13,680 bases of DNA from DRLZ01 sp036478815 (GCA_036478815.1 JAZGEP010000070.1:1-13680); one strand, 5' to 3'; shown: positions 7,447-13,680, counted from the first letter of the stretch. Numbers and translations are program-made. Notes: generated by a model from the sequence alone, not told the origin.

Positions 7447-7568
7447 GTAACTACTCAGCTTACCCTCTATTTTGCTCAATCGCTGTCTGGAAAGTGCTCA
7501 TTTATACTTATAAACTCCGCGCTTTCGCCTTGCTCTTGAACAAAATAGAGGGCAATCTGAGCAGTTTC
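7447..7568 (-). repeat. Family B palindromic repeat, copy B3
   Basis: The most symmetrical B copy. The outer 31 bases of each end pair at 26 positions by hand count, from GTAACTACTCAG at the left and CTGAGCAGTTTC at the right. The arms CCCTCTATTTTG and CAAAATAGAGGG are perfect complements. The centre GGAAAGTGCTCATTTATA is shared with B2. It lies in the gap between amtB2 and amtB1. Confidence 0.87.
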
Positions 7569-7600
7569 AGATTGCGCTGAAGTTACACCGAGCCTACATT

Positions 7601-7642
7601 AAAAAAACCCCGAAACTAAAGATTACATCAACTTTGGGATTT
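7601..7642 (-). terminator. Intrinsic terminator after amtB2
   Basis: Read on the minus strand, AAATCCC pairs with GGGGTTT, extended by AAA/TTT with one bulged C, and is followed by seven Ts. It lies about 60 bases past the amtB2 stop. It suggests that amtB2 transcription ends before amtB1. Confidence 0.6.
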
Positions 7643-7658
7643 ATTTTTTGCGGTTCCT

Positions 7659-7703
7659 TAGTACCTGAGCATAATTAATTTAACAATTTTGCGCAGGTAC
7701 TTA
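7659..7703 (-). repeat. Short derivative of repeat A3 fused to the amtB2 stop
   Basis: On the minus strand this starts TAAGTACCTGCGC and ends with the AGGTACTAA terminus, giving a roughly 45-base near-palindrome. Read on the plus strand, AATTAATTTAACAATTTTGCG and then CAGG match one arm of A3 (5609-5769), and TACTTA matches its other end. The junction falls at CAGG, which occurs at both edges of the missing core in A3. The terminal TAA is the amtB2 stop codon. Confidence 0.6.
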
Positions 7704-9005
7704 CATGTTATAGCCACTCTCATCATGGCTAACAATATCCAGACCCTGGACTTCCTGTTCGTTGGTTACGCGCAAGCCACCAGTTAGCAAGCCAACAACT
7801 TTAAGAATGATAAAGGTGCAAATTGCACACCAAGCGACGGTTGCACCAATACCGGTTAATTGCACAACGACCTGGTCACTCATTGTCGTATTTCCTTCGC
7901 CGAAACCAAAACCACCGAGTGATTCGCTAGCGAAAATACCAGCGCTAAGTGTTCCCAGCATGCCGCCAACACCATGCACCGGCATCACATCAAGAGAATC
8001 ATCAATTTTGAGTTTTTGTTTGAGAAAAGCTGTCGCGAAATAACAAACAACTCCGGCGGTCAGGCCGATAGCCAGTCCCGCTGCCGGACCAATATAACCA
8101 GACGCTGGTGTAATCGTGCCTAAACCAGCAACCATCCCGGTTACTGCACCTAATACGCTAGGTTTCCCGTGACGGATCCATTCCATCAACATCCAGCTGA
8201 CCACACCGCCAGCAGCGCCAAGATGAGTAACCAGCATTGCCATTCCTGCATCACCGTTTGCTGCCAAAGCTGAGCCAGCATTAAACCCGAACCAACCAAC
8301 CCAGAGCATTGCTGCGCCAGAGACAGTCATTGTCAGATTGTGTGGCATTAATCCGGTTGTACCAAAACCCTTGCGTTTTCCGAGCATCACCGCAGCAACC
8401 AACGCTGCGACTCCAGCATTAATGTGAACCACAGTACCACCTGCATAGTCATAAAAACCCATTTGACTAAGCCAACCACCACCCCAAACCCAATGAGTGG
8501 TCGGAACATAAACCACCAACAACCAGAGTAGACTAAATAAAAGCATTGCCGAAAACTTCATGCGCTCAGCAAATCCACCGACAATTAAAGCAGGCGTAAT
8601 AATCGCAAATGTCATTTGGAACATTACAAATACAGACTCAGGAATTGTTCCACTGAGTGATGATTTAGTCATGCCTGCCAAAAACAGTCGATCAAAACCA
8701 CCAATAAATCCAGAACCCTGTTCACTGAAGGCTAAAGAATAGCCCACAACAAACCACAATACGGAAGCAAATGCAGCAATTGAAAAGCATTGCATTAGCA
8801 CCGAAAGAACATTTTTGCTGCGAACTAAGCCGCCATAAAATAAAGCCAGACCAGGCAAGGTCATCAATAACACGAGTGCTGTGGAGGTTAGTATCCACGC
8901 GCTATCACCTGAGCTAAGATGATCAGCTGACCAGCTGCAATCAGAAAACAGAATAGTTGCAAAAAACGCTGTGACCATTTGTTTTCGATAGATGATATTT
9001 TTCAT
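7701..9005 (-). CDS. amtB: Ammonium transporter AmtB, E. coli type (second of two)
   Basis: A 434-residue inner-membrane ammonium channel close to the E. coli AmtB type. A hydrophobic N-terminal segment (about residues 10-27, ending SWSA) looks like a cleavable signal peptide, as in E. coli AmtB. The pore histidines are H194 (TVVHINAGVA) and H344 (VHGVGGML). D186 lies eight residues before the first histidine. FALFYGGL-type and ERMKFSAML motifs, GWFGFNAGS, and the tail QEVQGLDIVSHDESGYN match the GlnK-binding cytoplasmic end. The ATG has a purine-rich GAGGGGG site. It transports ammonium/ammonia inward under nitrogen limitation. It is the first of three leftward nitrogen genes but has its own terminator and wide gaps. 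The stop codon is part of the short repeat at 7659-7703. The leader contains a 7-6-7 palindrome. Confidence 0.94.
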   Translation of the reverse strand: MKNIIYRKQMVTAFFATILFSDCSWSADHLSSGDSAWILTSTALVLLMTLPGLALFYGGLVRSKNVLSVLMQCFSIAAFASVLWFVVGYSLAFSEQGSGFIGGFDRLFLAGMTKSSLSGTIPESVFVMFQMTFAIITPALIVGGFAERMKFSAMLLFSLLWLLVVYVPTTHWVWGGGWLSQMGFYDYAGGTVVHINAGVAALVAAVMLGKRKGFGTTGLMPHNLTMTVSGAAMLWVGWFGFNAGSALAANGDAGMAMLVTHLGAAGGVVSWMLMEWIRHGKPSVLGAVTGMVAGLGTITPASGYIGPAAGLAIGLTAGVVCYFATAFLKQKLKIDDSLDVMPVHGVGGMLGTLSAGIFASESLGGFGFGEGNTTMSDQVVVQLTGIGATVAWCAICTFIILKVVGLLTGGLRVTNEQEVQGLDIVSHDESGYNM

Positions 9006-9387
9006 CTTTAAACCCCCTCTTATTTTGAACCGCTAGCATATCATGAGACTGCATTGATATAAATGCAGTTACAGACAGGTTTTAGTAACATTAGCGATGC
9101 TGGGAAGCTATTCGAGAATAAAAAGCCGATTGCTAAAATACTGAATTGGATTGGTTTTTCCTCACAAAGGCTTCTGTTTTCGAACAGCCGGCCAGGCAAC
9201 TCGCCATCATAGCCCGCCAATAAATTGACATATCACCTGTTTCAGTGTTCTACTAACTTCAAGATTTGAATCTGACAATATTATTTTTGTAACATTCTGT
9301 TAAACATAAACTTTATTTATACTAAATACTATTTTGCTTCATTGGTTTTTCAATCTATAGATTTAAGATAATTATTCAGCGTAATCT
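9006..9387. other. Divergent intergenic region, amtB2 and fleQ-like gene
   Basis: A 382-base AT-rich region holding control signals for both directions. It contains a perfect palindrome (9049-9068) and a short hairpin, CTGTT-TTCG-AACAG, at 9174-9187. A plus-strand TTGACA at 9225-9230 lacks a good -10. I found no GG-N10-GC sigma-54 site for amtB2. No ORF is evident. Confidence 0.5.
9049..9068. promoter_or_regulatory. Perfect 7-6-7 palindrome upstream of amtB2
   Basis: CTGCATT and AATGCAG are exact inverted arms around the 6-base spacer GATATA. The site lies 44-63 bases before the amtB2 start, where a promoter or operator would be. It does not match the NtrC pattern GCAC-N7-GTGC. It may bind a dimeric regulator; which one is unknown. 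Confidence 0.45.
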
Positions 9388-9506
9388 GTAACTACACAGA
9401 TTGCCCTCTATTTTGTCCAAGAGCAAGGCGAAAGCGCGGAGTTTACAGGTCAAATGAGCACTTTCAACACTGCGATTGGGTAAAACAAAGAGTAAGCTGA
9501 GTACTT
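9388..9506 (+). repeat. Family B palindromic repeat, copy B4
   Basis: Same orientation as B1. It starts GTAACTACACAG and ends near CTGAGTACTTG, with CCCTCTATTTTGTCC and GGGTAAAACAAAGAG as imperfect arms. The centre GCGCGGAGTTTACAGG is shared with B1. The right half has drifted, so it is probably older than B3. It ends 18 bases before the fleQ-like ATG and would lie in the 5' leader or carry the promoter of that gene. Confidence 0.82.
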
Positions 9507-9524
9507 GTGGTTTAAGGTTCCCAG

Positions 9525-10946
9525 ATGCCATCCTCGATACTTCTTGTTACTTCTTCAGTTCAGAACAGCAATCAGATTCAGATTATTCTTGAATTTCTCG
9601 GCTATGCGGTTACGCCGTGCATTTTTGATAACCTGGCAAATCAGGATACCTTGCAAAATTTTTGCGCGATATTTGTTGAACATGTCAGCAAAGCCGAAAC
9701 AGCCATCTCCAAGTTGCGAAAGCAAGGTATGCAGCAGCCGATTGTACTGATTGTCGATCAATCCGCAGAGCATCGATTAGATGACACAACAATATCAGAC
9801 ATGACCAGCGCTGTTATATCCTGGCCACTTTCACAAATAGAGCTAGCGAATACTCTACAATCCTTAGGGCTTGATCAAACACAGTTCAAACCAAAACGGC
9901 GTTCAGTTGAATTATTCCGCAGTTTGTCAGGAGAGAGTTCTGCTATTAAGTACACTCGCCAACTCATTCAGCAAGTTGCAGATCGTGATGTTACCGTGTT
10001 GATATTAGGAGAATCAGGAACAGGCAAAGAAGTAGTTGCAAGAAATTTGCATTATCAGTCATCACGTCGTTATCAACCATTTGTGCCGGTCAATTGCGGT
10101 GCGATTCCAGCAGAATTACTGGAAAGTGAATTATTTGGACACGAAAAAGGAGCGTTTACTGGTGCATTTGCTGCGCGTCAAGGCCGTTTTGAGCTTGCTG
10201 AAGGCGGAACCCTTTTTCTTGATGAAATCGGTGATATGCCTTTGGCAATGCAAGTCAAAATATTAAGAGTGATTCAAGAGCGAACCTTTGAGCGAGTTGG
10301 AGGCACTCGCACCATGGAGAGTGATGTGCGTCTTATCGCAGCGACCCATCATAATCTGGAACAAGCCATTCAGGAAAAACGCTTTCGTGAAGATCTCTAC
10401 TATCGCTTAAACGTGTTTCCCATTGATGTCCCAGCCTTACGAGAGCGTAGCGAAGATATGCCAATGCTAGTCGCCGATCTTATCGCGCGTCTGGAACGTG
10501 AAAAAAACATTAAAATACGCTTTACCAAAGCATCAATAGAACAACTACAACAGTATCCGTGGCCAGGAAACGTTCGCGAGTTGGCAAACATTGTCGAAAG
10601 AATGGCTATTCTACAACCCAATGGGTTGGTTGATATTGATGATTTGCCAGTCAAGTTTCTAAAACACAATCAGACTATCGATCAAGAACCCGTTTCAATA
10701 TCAACAGGCAATCTCGTTGAGGATTCAAATGCAGCAAGTCATCTCAAGCGATTACCTGAAGAAGGCATTAACTTGAAAGAACAACTGTTACTTCTGGAAA
10801 AAGGCTTGATTCAGCAAGCCCTGAAAGAGTGCAATGGTGTTGTCGCCCAGGCAGCCAGAAAATTACAGTTAAACCGAACCACGTTGGTTGAGAAAATGCG
10901 TAAATATGACTTGGATAAAATGAGTGAAAATGCAGAAAGCCGCTGA
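9525..10946 (+). CDS. FleQ-like sigma-54-dependent transcriptional activator
   Basis: A 473-residue enhancer-binding protein. The N-terminal FleQ-type domain (about 1-120) is receiver-like but lacks the acidic pair and phosphoacceptor (AIFVEH at 49-54 where D is expected). The AAA+ domain has Walker A GESGTGKE (162-169), the sigma-54 loop GAFTGA (209-214), Walker B LFLDE (230-234) and FREDLYYRLNVFP. A Fis-type helix-turn-helix is at about 437-463. The FleQ cyclic di-GMP contacts are kept: LFRS (130-133), R173-N174, and D318xxxR322 in place of ExxxR, all offset by 12 from P. aeruginosa FleQ. The ATG has an AAGG site. FleQ is the flagellar master regulator and a matrix repressor/activator, but no flagellar genes are nearby, so this may be a paralogue with other targets. 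No kinase partner is adjacent. Confidence 0.87.
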   Translation: MPSSILLVTSSVQNSNQIQIILEFLGYAVTPCIFDNLANQDTLQNFCAIFVEHVSKAETAISKLRKQGMQQPIVLIVDQSAEHRLDDTTISDMTSAVISWPLSQIELANTLQSLGLDQTQFKPKRRSVELFRSLSGESSAIKYTRQLIQQVADRDVTVLILGESGTGKEVVARNLHYQSSRRYQPFVPVNCGAIPAELLESELFGHEKGAFTGAFAARQGRFELAEGGTLFLDEIGDMPLAMQVKILRVIQERTFERVGGTRTMESDVRLIAATHHNLEQAIQEKRFREDLYYRLNVFPIDVPALRERSEDMPMLVADLIARLEREKNIKIRFTKASIEQLQQYPWPGNVRELANIVERMAILQPNGLVDIDDLPVKFLKHNQTIDQEPVSISTGNLVEDSNAASHLKRLPEEGINLKEQLLLLEKGLIQQALKECNGVVAQAARKLQLNRTTLVEKMRKYDLDKMSENAESR

Positions 10947-11130
10947 GTAATAGATTTTATTGATACATACATTGATCATGGAAAGCATAATACCTACGTT
11001 AGTATAAACGACGTTTTTTTGGTGGTTGAAACGCTTTCATATGGATATTCACACTATGTTTATAGATCCAAATTAGCTCCATTATGTCTCAATTACTCTT
11101 TTCTTTCTCTAAAGTCTAGCATTATCTTAT

Positions 11131-11463
11131 CGACCTCATTCCTGGAAAGGGTATAGTGATCCTGAAAAGCGGGGCTACAAACACACAATAACTAATCTTT
11201 CTGACAGTGGCGACGCTGCTCATGTACTGATGCCAGGAGTACATCGAGTTGCATTATTGTTGAAGAGAGTGATTCTGGGAACTCATCAAGGGGCAGTTAG
11301 TGAGAAATATCTCGATGACTATCTTGATGAATATGCTTTTCGGTTTAACCGTCGATCCTCATTATCACGAGAGTTGCTATTTTATCGTTTGATGCAGCAT
11401 GCCGTAGCTATGCAGCCAACCACATATCAGCGAATAGTTGAAAGCCATGACCACAATATATAG
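11131..11463 (+). pseudogene. IS1595-type transposase, C-terminal remnant
   Basis: The frame opens after a TAA at 11110 and becomes transposase-like from RPHSWKGYSDPEKRGY, where family members usually read near R-TDGWxGY. It continues through SDSGDAAHVLMPGVHRVA, LLKRVILGTHQGAVS and YLDDYLDEYAFRFNRRSS, ending at TAG 11461-11463. This is the end of an ISXO2/IS1595-type DDE transposase; roughly the N-terminal two thirds are missing. The ATG at 11230 is internal to the homology and not a real start. About ten bases past the stop, TTAAGTGGATAGCCC (11476-11490) could be the element's right terminal repeat, since such ends start with GG/GGG read inward. No matching left end is visible. Confidence 0.8.
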
Positions 11464-11494
11464 TGGTCACTCACGTTAAGTGGATAGCCCGTTT

Positions 11495-12433
11495 CTAAAT
11501 AAAATAGTTAATGCCTTGCGAAAACTCTCTAATCACCTCATTCTTAAGCGCATATTCAGCAGTGACACTAATTTCGCCGAAACCAAACGGTGTTTTATTA
11601 ACATCGTAGACAACTGGTTTACCGTGATGCAAAGCCCAGTCAATCCTTCCATAGTCTAAGCCTAGTTTTTTCCTTACTTCACGCACCGCTTTTGGAATCT
11701 GACAATCCTTACTTGACTTCTTACCCACCCATTCCTTTCTTGACTGGTGTTTTTCTCCATCATTCATCCTTATCCATTTAACTATGGGTTCACTTGATAT
11801 TAATGTGCGACTGAACTCCATGTCTCCAAAAAAATACCAATGCCTTAACCTATATCGACCATCATCGGTTTGTTCTGGTAAATATTTTTCAACAACCATT
11901 CGGCGATTGTGCCATACCCCATTAGGCACGTGTTGAGGTGAAAGATACATTGGATAATTACTTGCATCTAAGACACGAACCTTTCTCCATAAAAAGGATT
12001 CAATGTATTTATTTTGTAACTTTCCTGATGAAGTAATTCTGCCAATAAATTTAATGAACTTTTTTCTTATTTTTGGATAATTTTCAGCATGAAGCTCAGG
12101 AAGACCACCAGCATTCGCCACCGTCTTTACGATAACCATACCGTAATAATCACTATTTTTTTTAATAATTTGATTGCTAAAAAACGTTTTACTGATGTTT
12201 TTTGCACGCCCATTGATTGCTATTGGAAATTTACGTACAAAATTTATATAGGTCAATGGTACATCCGTTGCATCAAAGTGGAGTAATGCAATGTCAGCAT
12301 TCCATGATGTATTAATGTCTGAGACTAGCTCTACGTTGTGGCCGGACTCACGCCAGTATTGAATCATCCACTTAAGAAGCGAATTTCTTATAGATGAGCC
12401 GCTTGTTATAATTAGAATACGTTTACTTGGCAT
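11495..12433 (-). CDS. ATP-grasp domain protein, function unknown
   Basis: A 312-residue protein. The N-terminal part (about 1-85) looks like a pre-ATP-grasp Rossmann-like region: RILIITSG, then ADIALLHFDATDVP and PIAINGRAKNISK. The ATP-grasp part includes MVIVKTVANAGGLPE (K103 and a Gly-rich loop), RMVVEKYLP (E182-K183), and DYGRIDWALHHGKPVVYDVN (D265, D277, N279), which together give the usual nucleotide and metal ligands. The family ligates a carboxylate, through an acyl phosphate, to an amine or other nucleophile; the substrates cannot be read here. The gene starts 13 bases after the methyltransferase stop, so the two are probably one operon. The codon choice looks AT-rich next to argH. 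It ends next to an IS remnant. The fold call is fairly firm; the function is open. Confidence 0.7.
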   Translation of the reverse strand: MPSKRILIITSGSSIRNSLLKWMIQYWRESGHNVELVSDINTSWNADIALLHFDATDVPLTYINFVRKFPIAINGRAKNISKTFFSNQIIKKNSDYYGMVIVKTVANAGGLPELHAENYPKIRKKFIKFIGRITSSGKLQNKYIESFLWRKVRVLDASNYPMYLSPQHVPNGVWHNRRMVVEKYLPEQTDDGRYRLRHWYFFGDMEFSRTLISSEPIVKWIRMNDGEKHQSRKEWVGKKSSKDCQIPKAVREVRKKLGLDYGRIDWALHHGKPVVYDVNKTPFGFGEISVTAEYALKNEVIREFSQGINYFI

Positions 12434-12446
12434 AACAAAAACCCTA

Positions 12447-13190
12447 TCACTCCTTCTGATTTTTTTGTGAGACTATGGTCATAAGCGACCATTGCATGCC
12501 AATACTATCATCCGGAAATGTAACCGCAGATAGGTATTCATTAATAGCAGCAATCGTCTTTTTCTTATCCGCTTTGACAATATCAAAGAGAGCATTGCAA
12601 AAAATTGCCATCTCATCTTCACTTTGAAAATTCCAGTAGAAATTTACTTGTTCTTTTTTTTGGATGCGCCAATTTTCCTCTTCGAGATCTTCCAGTGTAG
12701 TATCGTCTAAATAAATCCCTTTATGACCAGTGCTATTATTATTTCCAACATATTCATCGAGGAAACGGGCCTGTGGTGAGTCTGTCGAAACATCAGAAAT
12801 AACAAAACGTCCGGATGATTTTAAAACTCGATATGTTTCAGAAAAGAACGGTCGTTTGTCCTCAAAGTGGTGTAAACCAGCAAGACTCATAACAACATCA
12901 ACGCTTTGATTTTTCCAAGGCAGTGGTAGTAGCTCATTTTCTTTATCAGGAATATCGCCATGAACAGTAAATGTCTTGCATGGCTCATGTCCCCAGTACT
13001 CGCAATCAGCCGGCAAAAACGCCTGTAAGTATCCTCCACCAGCGGGAACATCTGCGACGTATTCACCTGACTTTAAGTAAGCTCGACTAATGATTTGTTT
13101 AAACTCTTCTTCTCGCGCCTTCGGCTGACTCCTCATAGCTTTATCATATCGCGAGCCTCGAACAGCAAAGATATCCTCATATTCATTCAT
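12447..13190 (-). CDS. Class I SAM-dependent methyltransferase
   Basis: A 247-residue enzyme of the Methyltransf_11 type. Motif I is YVADVPAGGGYLQ (44-56), with P49 where many relatives have a glycine-containing D-G-G triplet. An acidic residue (E69 in HEPC) follows. Motif II is SVDVVMSLAGLHHFED (96-111) and motif III is RVLKSSGRFVISDV (121-134). The C-terminal third is not recognisable and probably forms the substrate cap. The ATG has no clear ribosome site. It is upstream of and nearly contiguous with the ATP-grasp gene, and 25 bases after a small ORF in the same direction. The pairing suggests modification of a small molecule or peptide; the substrate is unknown. Confidence 0.78.
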   Translation of the reverse strand: MNEYEDIFAVRGSRYDKAMRSQPKAREEEFKQIISRAYLKSGEYVADVPAGGGYLQAFLPADCEYWGHEPCKTFTVHGDIPDKENELLPLPWKNQSVDVVMSLAGLHHFEDKRPFFSETYRVLKSSGRFVISDVSTDSPQARFLDEYVGNNNSTGHKGIYLDDTTLEDLEEENWRIQKKEQVNFYWNFQSEDEMAIFCNALFDIVKADKKKTIAAINEYLSAVTFPDDSIGMQWSLMTIVSQKNQKE

Positions 13191-13215
13191 AGTAATATAG
13201 TATCCGCTATAAATC

Positions 13216-13449
13216 TTAGGGTAAAGCCTCGTTCATAGGCGTAGTACTTCCGCTTTTTTCACGAATTAGCTGAGCCAGTGAAGGAAGTTTACATTCGCCA
13301 CTGACCCGGTCTCGAATATACTCATATATTCGTCGAGTAGACCGGTTCCTCTCAATGATATTTCTCCACCATTTACCATACTTTTCTTGGTGCGCTACAC
13401 CGCACACGGTTACTACGTGATTGTAAATTGGTTTCTCATATATCATCAA
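13216..13449 (-). CDS. Small hypothetical ORF
   Basis: A 77-residue frame with no family I recognise. It is basic in the middle (KYGKWWRNIIERNRSTRR), and no membrane span or signal is visible. It lies 21 bases beyond a domain V-like hairpin on the same strand and 25 bases before the methyltransferase. No clear ribosome site precedes the ATG. It may be a genuine small gene, a leftover of an intron-encoded or other mobile gene, or a chance frame. Confidence 0.3.
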   Translation of the reverse strand: MMIYEKPIYNHVVTVCGVAHQEKYGKWWRNIIERNRSTRRIYEYIRDRVSGECKLPSLAQLIREKSGSTTPMNEALP

Positions 13450-13469
13450 TTGTTACTAAGCCCCTCACA

Positions 13470-13502
13470 GAACCGCGCTTGCGCTACTAACGCACACGGC
13501 TC
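13470..13502 (-). ncRNA. Group II intron domain V-like hairpin (remnant)
   Basis: Read on the minus strand, GAGCCGTG and the closing CGCGGTTC pair as in domain V, with the AGC triad after the first base, a GCG/CGC upper stem, and unpaired AA on the 3' side. The 33-base size fits domain V, although the loop UUAGUAG is not the usual GNRA tetraloop. TGTGAGGGG follows. No reverse transcriptase frame lies upstream within the window, so at most an intron end is present. Confidence 0.42.
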
Positions 13503-13552
13503 CTCATTAAAACACTTCACAGTGCTAGAATAGTATTACGGTGACAGTTTAC

Positions 13553-13680
13553 TAAGGAACGTGCATGAAATAACTTCGACAACTGACTTGTCTTGTTGTC
13601 CGTCTTCGGTGTTGCCGCAACAGTTATATAGCTCACTATACGCCTGTTGCGGCGCCTTGAAGACAAACAACAATCCTGCG
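13553..13680 (-). repeat. Family A palindromic repeat, copy A4 (cut by window edge)
   Basis: Inverted copy of A1/A2. CTAAGGAACGTGCATG matches the outer arm, followed by GACTTGTC, TTGTCCGTCTTCGG, a central CTCACTATACGCC and GCGCCTTGAAGACAAACAAC. The other terminus is beyond the window. The centre is GC-richer (TTGCCGCAACAG with CTGTTGCGGCG), giving a strong stem. Confidence 0.83.

Noticed and set aside
7601..7703. A riboswitch or structured leader between the amt genes
   Set aside because: The structure is explained by an intrinsic terminator plus a short A3-type repeat. It lies downstream of amtB2 and far from the amtB1 start.
5562..9387. Sigma-54 promoters for glnK, amtB1 and amtB2
   Set aside because: I looked for GG-N10-GC on the minus strand in each upstream gap. 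The nearest, TGGCTAATGATATTGAG upstream of amtB1, lacks GC at -12.
9505..9750. Alternative frames overlapping the fleQ-like gene start and other large genes
   Set aside because: They are shadows of recognised proteins in other frames and have no family features.
10991..11020. Intrinsic terminator after the fleQ-like gene (ACGT...ACGT before seven Ts)
   Set aside because: The stem is only about four base pairs, so the T-run alone does not support a terminator. Wider arms ATGGAAAGC/GCTTTCAT (10978-11040) have no U-run after them.
1..13680. tRNA, rRNA or phage genes
   Set aside because: No cloverleaf with a TTC-arm motif, no rRNA segment and no phage structural or integrase protein was recognised.

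Overview
The window looks like chromosomal DNA from a gammaproteobacterium, probably a free-living aquatic relative of the Pseudomonas/Cellvibrio group. The main clue is the argH / algZ-like kinase / algR-like regulator arrangement, which matches the conserved Pseudomonas block argH-algZ-algR-hemC. A glnK with two ammonium transporters and a FleQ-type regulator fit the same group. This assignment rests on synteny and recognised protein families; no database search was possible.

Layout. Bases 1-416 hold two direct copies of a hairpin-forming repeat (family A). Bases 417-2384 (minus strand) encode a LytS/AlgZ-type histidine kinase followed by its LytTR response regulator, with a family B repeat between them. 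Divergent from these is argH (2609-4003), then another family B repeat and a PAS protein with a degenerate GGDEF domain (4143-4913). A bidirectional terminator separates this from a leftward nitrogen block: amtB2 (7701-9005), amtB1 (5844-7112) and glnK (5223-5561). The three are spaced widely enough to be separate units, and repeats lie in the gaps. A rightward FleQ-like sigma-54 activator (9525-10946) follows, just downstream of a fourth family B copy.

From about 11.1 kb the window looks accessory: a 3' remnant of an IS1595-type transposase, a leftward pair encoding an unrecognised ATP-grasp enzyme and a SAM methyltransferase, a small orphan ORF, a group II intron domain V-like hairpin, and a fourth family A copy running off the right edge.

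The kinase and regulator probably form a two-component system. GlnK probably binds one or both Amt channels and blocks ammonium uptake when nitrogen is sufficient. The FleQ homologue keeps the residues that bind cyclic di-GMP in FleQ, while the PAS-GGDEF protein has lost its catalytic signature, so it is more likely a sensor or scaffold than a cyclase.

The most unusual feature is the repeat load. Two families of non-coding palindromic elements (four copies each, both orientations), plus two short deletion derivatives of family A, occupy many of the gaps. Several have their ends at, or within a few bases of, stop codons.
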